Assembly: GCF_028550395.1 (NCBI RefSeq)
Contig: NZ_JAQQKW010000003.1
Location: 248,001-312,000, forward strand
Origin: Asticcacaulis currens
GTDB lineage: Bacteria; Pseudomonadota; Alphaproteobacteria; Caulobacterales; Caulobacteraceae
Reading direction: 5' to 3'
Length of the DNA stretch: 64,000 nucleotides
Shown: positions 52,598-61,044 of the stretch, in pieces
How positions within the stretch are numbered: position 1 is the stretch's first letter
Layout: each line of letters starts with the position of its first letter
The notes under the pieces: generated by a model
What the model was told of the DNA's origin: nothing
Databases searched by the model: none
Seen by the model: the letters and a program-made list of their open reading frames with translations, nothing else
Program-made: the position numbers and the translations under genes

Positions 52598-53727
52598 GCC
52601 TTGGCTCCCTTGCGTCCCGAAAACTTATGTATGGGTGCACTGAGCGCACGGCGCTCGTCAAGGGGCCAGCGTGGCCGCGCCAGCGCCGACAGTCCATCAT
52701 GCACCTGTTTGTCCCCATCATAATCGGCCGCCGCCCGCATCAGCGCAAAGCGTTCCAGCCCGGCCAGCGCGATCATGGCCGCATTGTCGGTGCAGTAGGC
52801 AAGCGGCGGGGCCACGAATTCAAACCCCTCCTTTTGCGCCAGTGCCGACAGCTCAGACCGCACCGTTTTGTTGGCCGCCACGCCGCCCGCGACGACAAAG
52901 GCCGGGCTATCCCCCCCATGTTCAGCCTTGAAGGCGCGCATGGCGCGGGCGGAACGTTCGACCAGTTGCCGCGCAATCGCCGCCTGCACCGAGGCGCACA
53001 GATCGGCGCGATCCTGCGGCGTCTTTACCTGCTCCATAGCGATCTTGGCGGCGGCGGTTTTCAACCCCGAATAGGAAAAATCGCAGTCCTTGCGTCCCAA
53101 AAGCGCGCGCGGCAGGGTAAAGCGCGCGGCATCGCCCTTCGCCGCCTCGGCCTCCAGCGCAGGGCCGCCGGGATAGCCCAGCCCCAGAGTCTTGGCGATC
53201 TTGTCGAAGGCCTCGCCCGCCGCATCGTCGATCGTGGTCCCCAGACGCTCATAATCGCCGACGCCGCGCACGTGGAGCAACTGACAATGGCCACCGGAGA
53301 CCAGCAGCAGCAGGAAGGGAAACGGCACATCGTGCGTCAGACGTACGGACAGGGCATGACCTTCGAGGTGATTGACCCCGATCAGCGGCAAACCGCGCGA
53401 CAGGGCAAAGCCCTTGGCAAAGCTCAACCCCACCATCACCCCGCCGATCAGCCCCGGCCCCGCCGTGGCCGCCACCGCGTCAATCGCGTCCACCCCGACG
53501 CCCTTTTCAGCGGCCTCAGCGAGCGCCAGGCGCGCCAGATCGTCGATGGTTTCGACGTGGCTACGCGCCGCGATTTCCGGCACGACGCCACCATAGACGG
53601 CGTGCTTGACCACCTGAGAGTGGATGACCGAAGACAGGACTTCGACCGCGCCGTCATCGCCCCGCCGCACCACGGCGACCGCGGTTTCGTCGCAGCTCGA
53701 TTCGACACCCAAAACGCAAAGAGACAT
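52594..53727 (-). CDS. tsaD: tRNA N6-threonylcarbamoyladenosine biosynthesis protein TsaD
   Basis: A 377-residue ASKHA-fold enzyme that transfers threonylcarbamoyl to A37 of ANN-decoding tRNAs, with TsaB and TsaE. The N-terminus [15 protein letters not shown] and the metal-binding motif H120-LEG-H124 ([12 protein letters not shown]) are diagnostic; [10 protein letters not shown] and [13 protein letters not shown] follow. Its C-terminus is basic. First gene of the tsaD-gpsA-Rieske unit and divergent from hemC, with 133 bases between the starts. Confidence 0.96.
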   Translation of the reverse strand: MSLCVLGVESSCDETAVAVVRRGDDGAVEVLSSVIHSQVVKHAVYGGVVPEIAARSHVETIDDLARLALAEAAEKGVGVDAIDAVAATAGPGLIGGVMVGLSFAKGFALSRGLPLIGVNHLEGHALSVRLTHDVPFPFLLLLVSGGHCQLLHVRGVGDYERLGTTIDDAAGEAFDKIAKTLGLGYPGGPALEAEAAKGDAARFTLPRALLGRKDCDFSYSGLKTAAAKIAMEQVKTPQDRADLCASVQAAIARQLVERSARAMRAFKAEHGGDSPAFVVAGGVAANKTVRSELSALAQKEGFEFVAPPLAYCTDNAAMIALAGLERFALMRAAADYDGDKQVHDGLSALARPRWPLDERRALSAPIHKFSGRKGAKA

Positions 53728-53860
53728 TACATATCCTTATCTCTCGCTGCCTTGCGGAGAGAGGGGTTACCTGAAAAGGCCAAATGGCCGCAGGTCAAGG
53801 GGCTTGCAAGCCGCAGGGCGAAATTTTAGGGAAGAGACATAGCAACCCGAAGGCTAAGTT

Positions 53861-54805
53861 ATGACCCCACTTCTGAAAATCGGTACGCGCGGTTCGCGGC
53901 TGGCCACCACCCAATGCGGCTGGGTTCAGCGTCAGATCGTCACCGCGCTGGGTCACGACCCGGCCCTGTCGCATGAGGTTGCGCCGCTGGTCATCATCAC
54001 CACGCAGGGCGACCGCATTCAGGACCGCCGCCTGATCGAAGCCGGCGGCAAGCAGTTGTTCACCAAGGAGATTGAGGACGCGCTTCTGAATGGCGACGTC
54101 GATGTCGCCGTCCATTCGCTGAAGGACATGCCCGCCGAGGATATTCCCGGCCTCAGCCTGTGCGCCTTTCCGGTGCGCGAAGACCCGCGCGACGCCTTTG
54201 TGTCGATCAACTACCGCCGCCTCGAAGACCTGCCGCAAGGCGCAAAGCTCGGCACCGCCTCACTGCGGCGGCAGGCGCAGGCCCTGGCCGTGCGGCCGGA
54301 CCTTGAGGTCGTCATGCTGCGCGGCAATGTCGATACGCGCCTGTCGAAGCTGGAGGCCGGGCATTGCGACGCCATCCTGCTGGCGGCGGCGGGCCTGAAA
54401 CGCATGGGGCTTGAAGCGCATATCAAGTCCTATATCGACCCCGACCTGTTCCCCTGTGCCCCCGGCCAAGGCGCGCTGGCCGTACAATGCCGCACCGCCG
54501 ACCTGGATCAGGAATGGATCAAGCGCCTGCACCACGTCGAAACGCACCTGCAGATTTCGGCCGAACGCGGCGCGCTGGTGGCGCTCGAAGCCTCGTGCCG
54601 CACGGCTGTCGGGGCCTATGCGAAGATCGAAAGCGACGGGCTCACCCTGTTTGTTGAGGCCCTGACGGCCGATGGCCGCACGCGCTGGCAAAGGCGCGAA
54701 ACGATCAGCGCGCCAACGGTGGAATCGGCGCACGCTCTGGGCCTGCGTCTGGGGCAGTCTATCCGCGATGAGGCCGGCGACCGGCTGATCCAATACACAG
54801 GCTGA
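53861..54805 (+). CDS. hemC: Hydroxymethylbilane synthase (porphobilinogen deaminase)
   Basis: A 314-residue enzyme joining four porphobilinogen units into hydroxymethylbilane. Signatures are IGTRGSRLATTQ, VAVHSLKDMPAEDI, GTASLRRQAQALAVRPDL and the cofactor-binding C246 in ALEASCRTAVGA, which carries the dipyrromethane group. It is the first gene of the heme block hemC-hemD-mic60-like-hemY. Confidence 0.96.
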   Translation: MTPLLKIGTRGSRLATTQCGWVQRQIVTALGHDPALSHEVAPLVIITTQGDRIQDRRLIEAGGKQLFTKEIEDALLNGDVDVAVHSLKDMPAEDIPGLSLCAFPVREDPRDAFVSINYRRLEDLPQGAKLGTASLRRQAQALAVRPDLEVVMLRGNVDTRLSKLEAGHCDAILLAAAGLKRMGLEAHIKSYIDPDLFPCAPGQGALAVQCRTADLDQEWIKRLHHVETHLQISAERGALVALEASCRTAVGAYAKIESDGLTLFVEALTADGRTRWQRRETISAPTVESAHALGLRLGQSIRDEAGDRLIQYTG

Positions 54806-54927
54806 TTTTTTAGCATTCTGCGTTTAGTAAAAAGGCACGGCCATAAAAAGCGCCCGACCGGGCGTCGGCGCCCCTGCGCCGCCCCCCAATTATTTTAGAT
54901 GTCGGGCCCGAACGCAGTGAGGTAGCC

Positions 54928-55611
54928 GTGAGCGAATTAATATGGATTACCCGAACGGAGCCGCAGGCCAGCGTCACGACGCGGGCGCTGCGGGCGCGCG
55001 GCTTTGAGGTGATCAATGACCCGCTGCTTGAGGTCGAATCCTTAAACCCCGACATCGACGTGGCGCGCTTCGCCCATATTGTCGCCACCTCGATCAATGG
55101 CCTGAAAGCCTTTACGCGCCAATACGCGACGCGGCATCAGACGGTGTGGGCCGTCGGCGACGCCACCGCCCGCGAAGCGCGTGAGGCTGGCTTCCATACC
55201 GTGCATAGCGCCCGTGGCGATGTCGAAGACCTGATCCGCCTGCTGAAAGCTGAGGCCCCGCAAGGCCCCCTCCTCTACCCGCAACCCGAAACCCCGACGC
55301 GTGACCTGACTGCGGCCCTGTCCGGGTTCGACCTGCACCCGGTCCTCTTCTATCGCACCGTGGTGCGCGACGCCCCTGACGCCAGAGCGCAAATGGCGGC
55401 GATCACCCATATCCTGCTCTATTCACCGCGCGGGGCGCAGGCCTGCGCCCCCTATCTGAGCGGTGCGACGGCGCGGGTCCTCTGCATCTCAGAGGCCACC
55501 GCCCAACGCTTGCGCGAACACCTCAATTTCACTGGAAATTTACCCTCTGCGGGCCTAAACATAGAGGTAGCGGCCTCTCCGGATGAAGAGGCCCTGTTCG
55601 CCAGGCTCTAA
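54928..55611 (+). CDS. hemD: Uroporphyrinogen-III synthase
   Basis: A 227-residue HemD from GTG 54928 (GTGAGG upstream). The family is weakly conserved, but IWITRTEPQASVTTRALRARG, VWAVGDATAREAREAGFHTV and LCISEATAQRL follow the typical two-domain HemD pattern, and the position after hemC is decisive. It closes hydroxymethylbilane to uroporphyrinogen III. A stretch of 122 bases with GC-rich hairpin separates it from hemC. Confidence 0.92.
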   Translation: MSELIWITRTEPQASVTTRALRARGFEVINDPLLEVESLNPDIDVARFAHIVATSINGLKAFTRQYATRHQTVWAVGDATAREAREAGFHTVHSARGDVEDLIRLLKAEAPQGPLLYPQPETPTRDLTAALSGFDLHPVLFYRTVVRDAPDARAQMAAITHILLYSPRGAQACAPYLSGATARVLCISEATAQRLREHLNFTGNLPSAGLNIEVAASPDEEALFARL

Positions 55612-55626
55612 AACCCACGGACCGCC

Positions 55627-56613
55627 ATGACCGACGACTTCGCCCCGAACCCGATCCCCGCTGCGGCGGAGCCGGAAAAGACCCGTTGGGGGCGCGGCCC
55701 GCTGATCATCGCCTTTGCCTTTCCCATCGTCTTTGTGCTGCTGGCGCTGGGGGTGCTGGGCTTTGCGGTCTATAAGGAGCACCTGAGCGCCCCGCAAAAG
55801 ACCGTGGCCGGCTCTTTCGACCCCGCAGCGGTGGCCAAGGACAGCGAAAAAGACTCCGAAATCGCCCGCCTGACCGCCGAACTGAACGCCCTGCGCGTGC
55901 GTCAGGCGCAGGCCGCCGTCGAAACCCCGCAAGCCCCCACCTATGCCGACCCAACGGCCCTAAACCGCCTGTCCGAGCGCCTCGATCGCCTTGAGGCCAA
56001 TCAGCGTCTGCTGATTCAGGCCGCCGCTGCCGCCACTTCCGCGTCGGGCCTGCAACAGGCGGCCAAGGGCTCTCAGCCGTTCCTTTCCGAACTGGCCGAC
56101 GTTGAAAAGAGCCTGACTGACACGGTGATGGTCGCGCCGCTTCGGCCTCTGGCGCAAAAGGGCGTGCCCAGCGAAATCGCGCTAGCCCTCAGCTTTCCGG
56201 CCTATGCCGCCAAGGCCCGCACCGCCGCCAGCGCCAAGACCGACGACAGCTTCCTGACGCGCCTGACCAATGCGCTCAGCGGCATGATCAGCATACGCCG
56301 CATCGACGGCGCGGCACGAGGCCCGGATGCGCTGCTGCTTCAGGCGCAGGGCCGTCTGGATCAGGGCGATCTTAACGGCGCGCTGACCGTCCTATCCACC
56401 CTGCCCCCGACCTCGCAAGCCGCGCTCAAGCCGTGGATGACCGAGGCGCGCAACCGCGTGCTGGTCGATACCACCACGCGCCGCATCACGGTCGAGGCCT
56501 TAAGCCGCCTCAGTCAGGCCAATTACAGCACGGCCAACGGCGCAGACGTCAGCGCCGACGCCAGCGGCCCCGCCAAGGACGGCATCACGCTTCAGCCGGA
56601 GCACGGCCTGTGA
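55627..56613 (+). CDS. Mitofilin/Mic60-like membrane protein
   Basis: A 328-residue protein: a Pro/Ala-rich cytosolic start, one transmembrane helix (about 27-48, LIIAFAFPIVFVLLALGVLG), a coiled coil (about 78-135, EIARLTAELNALRVRQ and ALNRLSERLDRLEANQ) and a C-terminal helical part (about 145-300). This layout and its place after hemD and before hemY match the alphaproteobacterial Mic60/mitofilin homolog (COG4223), which shapes intracytoplasmic membranes in some species. I recognise it by architecture and synteny, not residue identity. Its stop overlaps hemY (GTGA). Confidence 0.82.
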   Translation: MTDDFAPNPIPAAAEPEKTRWGRGPLIIAFAFPIVFVLLALGVLGFAVYKEHLSAPQKTVAGSFDPAAVAKDSEKDSEIARLTAELNALRVRQAQAAVETPQAPTYADPTALNRLSERLDRLEANQRLLIQAAAAATSASGLQQAAKGSQPFLSELADVEKSLTDTVMVAPLRPLAQKGVPSEIALALSFPAYAAKARTAASAKTDDSFLTRLTNALSGMISIRRIDGAARGPDALLLQAQGRLDQGDLNGALTVLSTLPPTSQAALKPWMTEARNRVLVDTTTRRITVEALSRLSQANYSTANGADVSADASGPAKDGITLQPEHGL

Positions 56614-58157
56614 TCCGCACGCTTCTGATTCTGCTCAGCATCCTTACCCTGATTGCCGTCGCCTTTGCCGCCGCCGGTGACCCCGGCACGGCGACATTGA
56701 TCTGGCTCGGCTACCGCATCGACACCCCGGCGGCCGCGGCCGTCATTGCCATCGGTCTGCTGGCCTTCGCGGCCGTGTGCTTCTGGAACCTCGTCCTGTG
56801 GATGTCGCGCGCCCCGCAGCGCGCCGAACGCCAGCGCGCCGCCGCCCGCCGTCGGCAGGGCGAAGAGACCCTCACACGTGGCTTCGTCGCCGTTGTGTCC
56901 GGCGATGGGGCCGAAGCCCGCCGTCAGGCGATCAAGGCCGTGGATGTGCACGACAATGTGGCGCTGGTGCGCATCCTCAACGCCTTGGCCGCCGAAACCG
57001 CCCAAGACCCGGTCGCCACCCGCGCCGCTTGGACGGCCATGCTCAGTGTGCCGGAGTTGAAACTCGCCGGCCTGCGCGGCCTGATGACCCTCGCCATTTC
57101 CGAAGGCGACCGCGCCGAGGCCATCCGTCTCGCCGCCGAAGGCTACAACCAGCCCAAGCCCGCCATGTGGGCCTTCAAAACCTTGTTCGAAGCGCGCTCG
57201 ACCGCCGGCGAATGGGCCGAAGCGCTCGATCTGGTCGAAGGGGCGCTGAACCGCAAGCTGGTCTCGCCGCTGTTTGCCGAACGCGCGCGCGCCGCCCTGA
57301 TGGCCGCCTCCGCTGCGCATCTGGAAACTGCCCCTGAGGCACAGATCCGCGAACAGGCGCTTGATTACGCCGTGCGCGCCGCCAAGCTCCAGCCCATGTT
57401 CGCGCCCGGTGCGGTCATTGCCGCGCGCCTGCTGGCCGCCCATAACAAGCTCGGCCGCGCCGAAGACGTGCTGGAAGCCGCCTATGCCGCTCAGCCGCAC
57501 CCGGCCATCTGGCTGGCCTATCGCGACCTCGTCAACGATGAAACGCCGAAGGACCGCGCCCGCCGCCTGCAAGGTCTGATCGACCGCAACCCGCAGCATC
57601 GCGAAAGCCGCCTGCTGGAGGTCGAACGCGCCGTCTTGAGCGGTGTGCGCGCGGATATCGACCGCGCCACGGCAGCCCTTGAGGATGAGCTGACCGAGGA
57701 GCGCCTGACGCGCCGCCTGTGCGGTCTGATGGCCAAGGCGGCTCTGGCCGTGCAGGACGTGGACGGGGCGCGCGGCTGGGTGGCCAAGGCCTCTCTGGCC
57801 AGGGCCGAGCCCGACTGGTCCGACCTTGACCCAGAGGGGAAGGCCTTTGCCTATACGGCGTCCGACTGGACGACGCTGGTCCTGACCTATGCCGAAACGG
57901 GGGCTTTGGCGCACCCGCGCCATGAACGCGCCGAAAAGGGTCTGCCCGACGTGCCCGACATGCCGACGCGCTACGTGCCGTCCATGCCCTTCGTCAAGGC
58001 GGCGCAGAAAAAGTCGGGCCCCGCCCCCCTGCCCGACAATCTGGCCCTCAGCCCGGATGGATACGACGCGGCCATTGCCGGACACGACCTCGATGAGGCC
58101 GAAGTCGCCCCGCCTGCCCCCAAACCCCGCGCCCGCAAGACAAAACCCACAAAATAA
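56610..58157 (+). CDS. hemY: HemY-like heme biosynthesis protein (TPR)
   Basis: A 515-residue protein from GTG 56610, which overlaps the previous stop (GTGA). The N-terminal HemY_N region has two transmembrane helices (LLILLSILTLIAVAFAAAGD and AAAAVIAIGLLAFAAVCFWN), followed by LWMSRAPQRAERQRAAARRR and a TPR-rich cytosolic domain up to about 400. The last 110 residues, Pro-rich and basic, are probably disordered. HemY of proteobacteria is required for late heme synthesis, although its exact role is debated; it is distinct from the oxidase of Gram-positives. Last gene of the heme block. Confidence 0.9.
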   Translation: MIRTLLILLSILTLIAVAFAAAGDPGTATLIWLGYRIDTPAAAAVIAIGLLAFAAVCFWNLVLWMSRAPQRAERQRAAARRRQGEETLTRGFVAVVSGDGAEARRQAIKAVDVHDNVALVRILNALAAETAQDPVATRAAWTAMLSVPELKLAGLRGLMTLAISEGDRAEAIRLAAEGYNQPKPAMWAFKTLFEARSTAGEWAEALDLVEGALNRKLVSPLFAERARAALMAASAAHLETAPEAQIREQALDYAVRAAKLQPMFAPGAVIAARLLAAHNKLGRAEDVLEAAYAAQPHPAIWLAYRDLVNDETPKDRARRLQGLIDRNPQHRESRLLEVERAVLSGVRADIDRATAALEDELTEERLTRRLCGLMAKAALAVQDVDGARGWVAKASLARAEPDWSDLDPEGKAFAYTASDWTTLVLTYAETGALAHPRHERAEKGLPDVPDMPTRYVPSMPFVKAAQKKSGPAPLPDNLALSPDGYDAAIAGHDLDEAEVAPPAPKPRARKTKPTK

Positions 58158-58182
58158 TTGCCGTCGCGGGCGCTTTGGGGCC

Positions 58183-58212
58183 TTGCCAAACCGCTATGGG
58201 AGCCTGTAAACA
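58183..58212 (+). promoter_or_regulatory. Promoter candidate for tRNA-Thr
   Basis: TTGCCA (58183-58188) with TAAACA (58207-58212) after an 18-base spacer. Start near 58219, about 39 bases before the tRNA 5' end. The -10 is weak, so this is only a candidate. Confidence 0.35.
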
Positions 58213-58257
58213 GCGCTCTCCGAACCGGGGCGGGCGATTATGCGCCTGCATCTAAGT

Positions 58258-58333
58258 GCCGCTTTAGCTCAGCCGGTAGAGCACCTCATTCGTAATGAGG
58301 GGGTCAGGTGTTCGAGTCACCTAAGCGGCACCA
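58258..58333 (+). tRNA. tRNA-Thr(CGT)
   Basis: 76 nt with encoded CCA. Acceptor GCCGCTT pairs with AAGCGGC; anticodon stem CCTCA/TGAGG with loop TTCGTAA, giving anticodon CGT for ACG codons; T-arm loop TTCGAGT. Its last 23 bases (58311-58333) recur at 63466-63488, and it marks the left border of an integrated island whose insertion leaves the tRNA intact. Confidence 0.97.
58311..58333. repeat. Left attachment site in tRNA-Thr
   Basis: The 3' end of the tRNA, TTCGAGTCACCTAAG then CGGCACCA, is repeated exactly as 23 bases at 63466-63488 and for its first 16 bases at 60415-60430. This is the signature of site-specific integration into a tRNA gene by a tyrosine recombinase. Confidence 0.85.
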
Positions 58334-58399
58334 TTTTTCCCCATTAAGATCAATATCTTGACACAACTACGCGAAACAAACACGCGCCGCCTTGCGTTC

Positions 58400-58419
58400 A
58401 TGGGGCACAGATGGGGCAC
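58400..58419 (+). repeat. Direct repeat ATGGGGCAC x2, possible integrase arm sites
   Basis: ATGGGGCAC occurs at 58400-58408 and 58411-58419, about 70 bases from the left att site. Paired direct repeats of this G-rich kind next to a tRNA-borne att are typical arm-type sites for tyrosine integrases. The bases 58334-58489 otherwise hold no gene that I can see. Confidence 0.5.
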
Positions 58420-58489
58420 GCCATTTCCATATACAACCCCAAATTATGATGCTCTATAATTCCCCGATGAGTCGATTTCAGGAGGGGCA

Positions 58490-58909
58490 ATGCTAGACGC
58501 CAAACGGAGCATGAAAGCGCGAATGCCATGGGGCGTTGCGCACAAAGTGCTGAGCGGTCTCGACATCTTACCTGGAATGGGTTGGGAGAAAACGCTTTCT
58601 AAGATCAATGACAGGGCAATAGACGCCGCAAAATCGGCTTCGATTTTAAATGCTCTGCGTGAGCACATCGTCTGCGGCGAAAAGTACTGCAAAATCCAGG
58701 AGGCATCGCGTGCGGAGTTGGACAGTCTAATCCCCGTATTGCGAGCCGTTACCATTCCAACCTCATCGTTCTCAGCTGCCTACCCGTTGTCACTCTCCGA
58801 CGACGAACTATCCGACATTTACTCAGACCCCGTGTTAACTGCCGTTGAGGATTTCAATAACGGTCTAGCCCGGATCATTCATCGTAACGTTGTTCGGGTT
58901 TTCAGTTAG
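58490..58909 (+). CDS. Hypothetical protein, island cargo
   Basis: A 139-residue protein with a strong ribosome site (AGGAGGGG, 58480-58487) and ATG 58490: MLDAKRSMKARMPWGVAHKV. Possibly helical at the N-terminus; it has LREHIVCGEKYCKIQEA in the middle and SLSDDELSDIYSDPVL later. No domain recognised. Codon use is more AT-rich than that of the core genes nearby. It is the only clearly intact gene of the left part of the island, apart from a small membrane protein on the other strand. Confidence 0.72.
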   Translation: MLDAKRSMKARMPWGVAHKVLSGLDILPGMGWEKTLSKINDRAIDAAKSASILNALREHIVCGEKYCKIQEASRAELDSLIPVLRAVTIPTSSFSAAYPLSLSDDELSDIYSDPVLTAVEDFNNGLARIIHRNVVRVFS

Positions 58910-59195
58910 GTCGGCTTTTTCGCGGACGCGATTGTTGGCGTCGTGTTTTCCGCCACGCGCTGGGTTTGATTTTTCTCCGATGGGGTTGATGGTGATGGCG
59001 GCGGTTTCGGGGGCATAGCCCCGTCGTTCATGCGGGCGCGGGTTTGAGGGACGCCATTATATGGCGCAAGAGCGAAGCCTCCGGGCAAGCCGCGGCGAAG
59101 GCAATCCTTAGTCCATCGCCTCCTTTATGGTTTGCCCATAGGTGCTCTCACTCTCCGCGTAGTTTTCAATGGCGATGCAATCCGCTGCGGATGGC

Positions 59196-59477
59196 TCAGA
59201 CGCGCACCTCGTTCGGTGCGACGCGCTCCAGAGTATCGCCGGCCGTTTTTATGTGGGCGATAAGCTTTTGAAACTCAGAGACGGTTTGGCTCAAGCGGCG
59301 TAGATGCCGAGCTCTACCTCCTTTGTCGTCAAGCATTACCCAGCGGCCTACATCCGGCGCAACGAACCACGGCTCTCCGTCGATCATGGTGGACCGAATG
59401 GTGACCGGCGCGTCGTTATACGTGGGCTGGAAGGTGAAGATGGGGCGGAATGGCTCCCTAGAGCGCGGGCAATCCAC
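59196..59477 (-). pseudogene. Remnant of a BRO-N/phage antirepressor-type gene
   Basis: A 93-codon frame containing FTFQPTYNDAPVTIRSTMID then GEPWFVAPDVGRWVMLDD. The pattern (F-x-F-x-x-x-x-V-R-x-x-M-I-D-G-E-P-W-F-V-A-x-D-V) is the start of the BRO-N domain found in prophage antirepressors. It has no good start codon or ribosome site, and the tail after DVGRW does not follow the family, so it is most likely a truncated or rearranged remnant. The 58910-59195 bases next to it hold no gene that I recognise. Confidence 0.5.
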
Positions 59478-59558
59478 CCTTCGGTGATCTTCAAGCTAGC
59501 CACAGGGGAACGGACGGTGAGCGAGGGTGAGGAGAACTCTCCCTCCCCAACAATTAGA

Positions 59559-59888
59559 TCAGACCTTAGTGAACCCTACACGTACCCAGCGGACCGCTTG
59601 GGCAACAGTAAGCGTCCCTCCCCAGCCCAGTAGCAGTCCTCCGACAGCGTAAAGAGGGATGGGATATGCCTCGGCGAACGCCGCCCTCACGGCTACAGCC
59701 GCCTCTGCATCGCAACTTGAAACGGGCTTATGTTGGCGCTCATGAGTCGACTGACATAACGCTTGAATAACGCTTGCTGTCTCAAGCTTCGGCCACAGAA
59801 TTGTTCGAGCCCCGGTGAAGACGACGAGTGCCGCCCAAATTACGCTAAGGATCACACCAATCCTGTACCAGCCATTCAGGTTCTTCAT
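59559..59888 (-). CDS. Small two-helix membrane protein
   Basis: A 109-residue protein from ATG 59888 (MKNLNGWYRIGVILSVIWAA), with GGGGGG upstream. Two transmembrane helices: one near residues 9-28 and one near 80-100 (IPLYAVGGLLLGWGGTLTVAQ). The loop between contains two Cys and is presumably periplasmic. The NGW-RI-VLS-W pattern recalls small membrane proteins often found in prophages and islands, function unknown. Probable, since composition and ribosome site are good. Confidence 0.7.
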   Translation of the reverse strand: MKNLNGWYRIGVILSVIWAALVVFTGARTILWPKLETASVIQALCQSTHERQHKPVSSCDAEAAVAVRAAFAEAYPIPLYAVGGLLLGWGGTLTVAQAVRWVRVGFTKV

Positions 59889-59988
59889 GTTTCCCCCCTG
59901 ACTCACCGAAGGTAACCATAGGTTGGATCGACCCGTAAGTCACCATGTGAAATAGAAGTCAGGCCGCAAGCGATTACTTTCCGTAGGC

Positions 59989-60150
59989 CTAAAGCCCGCT
60001 TAGGGCCAACTCTTTGCCCTCCCCGCCCTTCTTGGATTCTGTCCCGCCAGCTTTGAGCTGCGTCAGGATGTCTGCGAGCATCTCATTGGTCTTGACCTGC
60101 GCCGCAGTGAACTGGGCGAACGCGTCGGCGATGTCCATGGGCGGGGGCAT
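59989..60150 (-). pseudogene. Short frame, perhaps the 3' end of a lost island gene
   Basis: A 53-codon frame from ATG 60150, MPPPMDIADAFAQFTAAQVK, ending GKELALSGL. Coding-like composition continues upstream of that Met in frame (KIGKYALEDHGRKA) to a stop, without a start codon, so it looks like the end of a truncated gene. It may alternatively be a small intact protein. No family recognised. Confidence 0.35.
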
Positions 60151-60202
60151 GGCTTTCCGACCGTGGTCTTCGAGCGCGTACTTGCCGATCTTGCGGATAC
60201 CC

Positions 60203-60430
60203 GTTCTTGCGCATAGGAACGGTCACGATTAAAAATGGCCCTACACAGCACACCAGTTAAGGGGTATTGCGTCCGACGACGAATGTTCGTGCGGTATCCT
60301 TATATTTTTGAGGACCGCAACCCAAACAACACAACAGTATTGGAGGCCATTTTGGGGGCCTTTTGTTTTTCAATATTTTCAAAGAAAATTGAATTCAAAG
60401 GCTTATTTCGACAATTCGAGTCACCTAAGC
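60203..60430. repeat. Island end repeat, copy A
   Basis: About 228 bp closely similar to 63255-63481, ending in the att-like TTCGAGTCACCTAAGC (60415-60430). Shared landmarks include GGCCCTACACAGCA, AATGTTCGTGCGGTAT, TTATATTTTTGAGGACCG and AAAGAAAATTGAATTCAAA. It contains two G-rich direct repeats, TTGGAGGCCATT and TTGGGGGCC (about 60340-60360), that look like integrase arm sites. It is the former right end of the left unit. Confidence 0.75.
60415..60430. repeat. Middle att remnant
   Basis: TTCGAGTCACCTAAGC, identical to the first 16 bases of the 23-base att core; the last seven bases have decayed. It marks the junction between the two units. Confidence 0.65.
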
Positions 60431-60954
60431 CCGATAGATCGTGAAGGTCAAGACAGCGGCTCCCGTAAATACGTAGGTCCACCGTGTCAATTCTCGGCGA
60501 AAATTAACATTCTGGAAACCACAACTAAGAAGATCCTCGACATCCTGATGAAGGGCATTTCGGCTTGGTAGGCGAAAGCTCCGAGGAGCCGAATGCCCCA
60601 GTGTGCGGCTTCGCACGATTGTAAATTCGCCCGCAACTCTGGCCATCTAGAGGCCGAGTTTCGCGTCAAACTCGCCCCCTCAGGCTGTTCCTATCCCGTT
60701 CTAAAGTTTGGGACTTTGAAGACCATGTTGTACGTAACAACGGTGCGTTTGAAACAGATTGCACAGATCGCGTAATTACCGAGGCCGACCCAGCGGCCGC
60801 CATGGACTATTCACGCAGACATCGAAGATCCAAAACTACAATCGCACAGTGAGAGGGCCTTATGGCGATGCCTAGAGGTTGACCGACGAGTGGTGTTAAG
60901 GCCAAGGCGCCGTAATGGATGAGCGTAAAGGTAAACGACTTCACCTTGATCGCG
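60431..60954. other. Gene-free stretch at the start of the right unit
   Basis: Short frames only, none with a ribosome site or recognisable product. No repeat, tRNA or hairpin stands out in it. It precedes the palindromes that control the HipA-type gene. Confidence 0.6.
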
Positions 60955-60987
60955 GAATTATCTCGCATCTGACATGCGAGATAATTC
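60955..60987. promoter_or_regulatory. Palindromic operator 1 for the AbiEi-HipA gene
   Basis: Perfect 14-base inverted repeat: GAATTATCTCGCAT (60955-60968), centre CTGAC, ATGCGAGATAATTC (60974-60987). It ends immediately before the -35 hexamer TTGACA (60988-60993). Confidence 0.75.
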
Positions 60988-61017
60988 TTGACAAACCCGC
61001 AACGACATAGGAATTAT
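60988..61017 (+). promoter_or_regulatory. Promoter of the AbiEi-HipA gene
   Basis: Consensus TTGACA (60988-60993), with GAATTA (61011-61016) after 17 bases or AATTAT (61012-61017) after 18 as -10. It lies between two copies of the same palindrome, the second of which covers the -10 and the start point. Confidence 0.6.
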
Positions 61018-61043
61018 GCCGCACGTCAGATGCGAGATAATTC
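61011..61043. promoter_or_regulatory. Palindromic operator 2 for the AbiEi-HipA gene
   Basis: Imperfect copy of operator 1 in the same 33-base frame: GAATTATGCCGCAC (61011-61024), centre GTCAG, ATGCGAGATAATTC (61030-61043). The right arm is identical to that of operator 1; the left arm differs at three positions. It covers the -10 region and abuts the start codon. Confidence 0.7.
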
Positions 61044-61044
61044 C

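Noticed and set aside
52627-53829. 400-codon plus-strand frame opposite tsaD
   Set aside because: Mirror of a conserved gene; no ribosome site and shadow-type composition.
56592-58085. 497-codon minus-strand frame opposite hemY
   Set aside because: Antisense to hemY; Gly/Arg/His-rich.
60431-60954. Short minus-strand frames of 60-73 codons in the right island unit
   Set aside because: No ribosome sites, no recognisable motifs, and they overlap each other in different frames.
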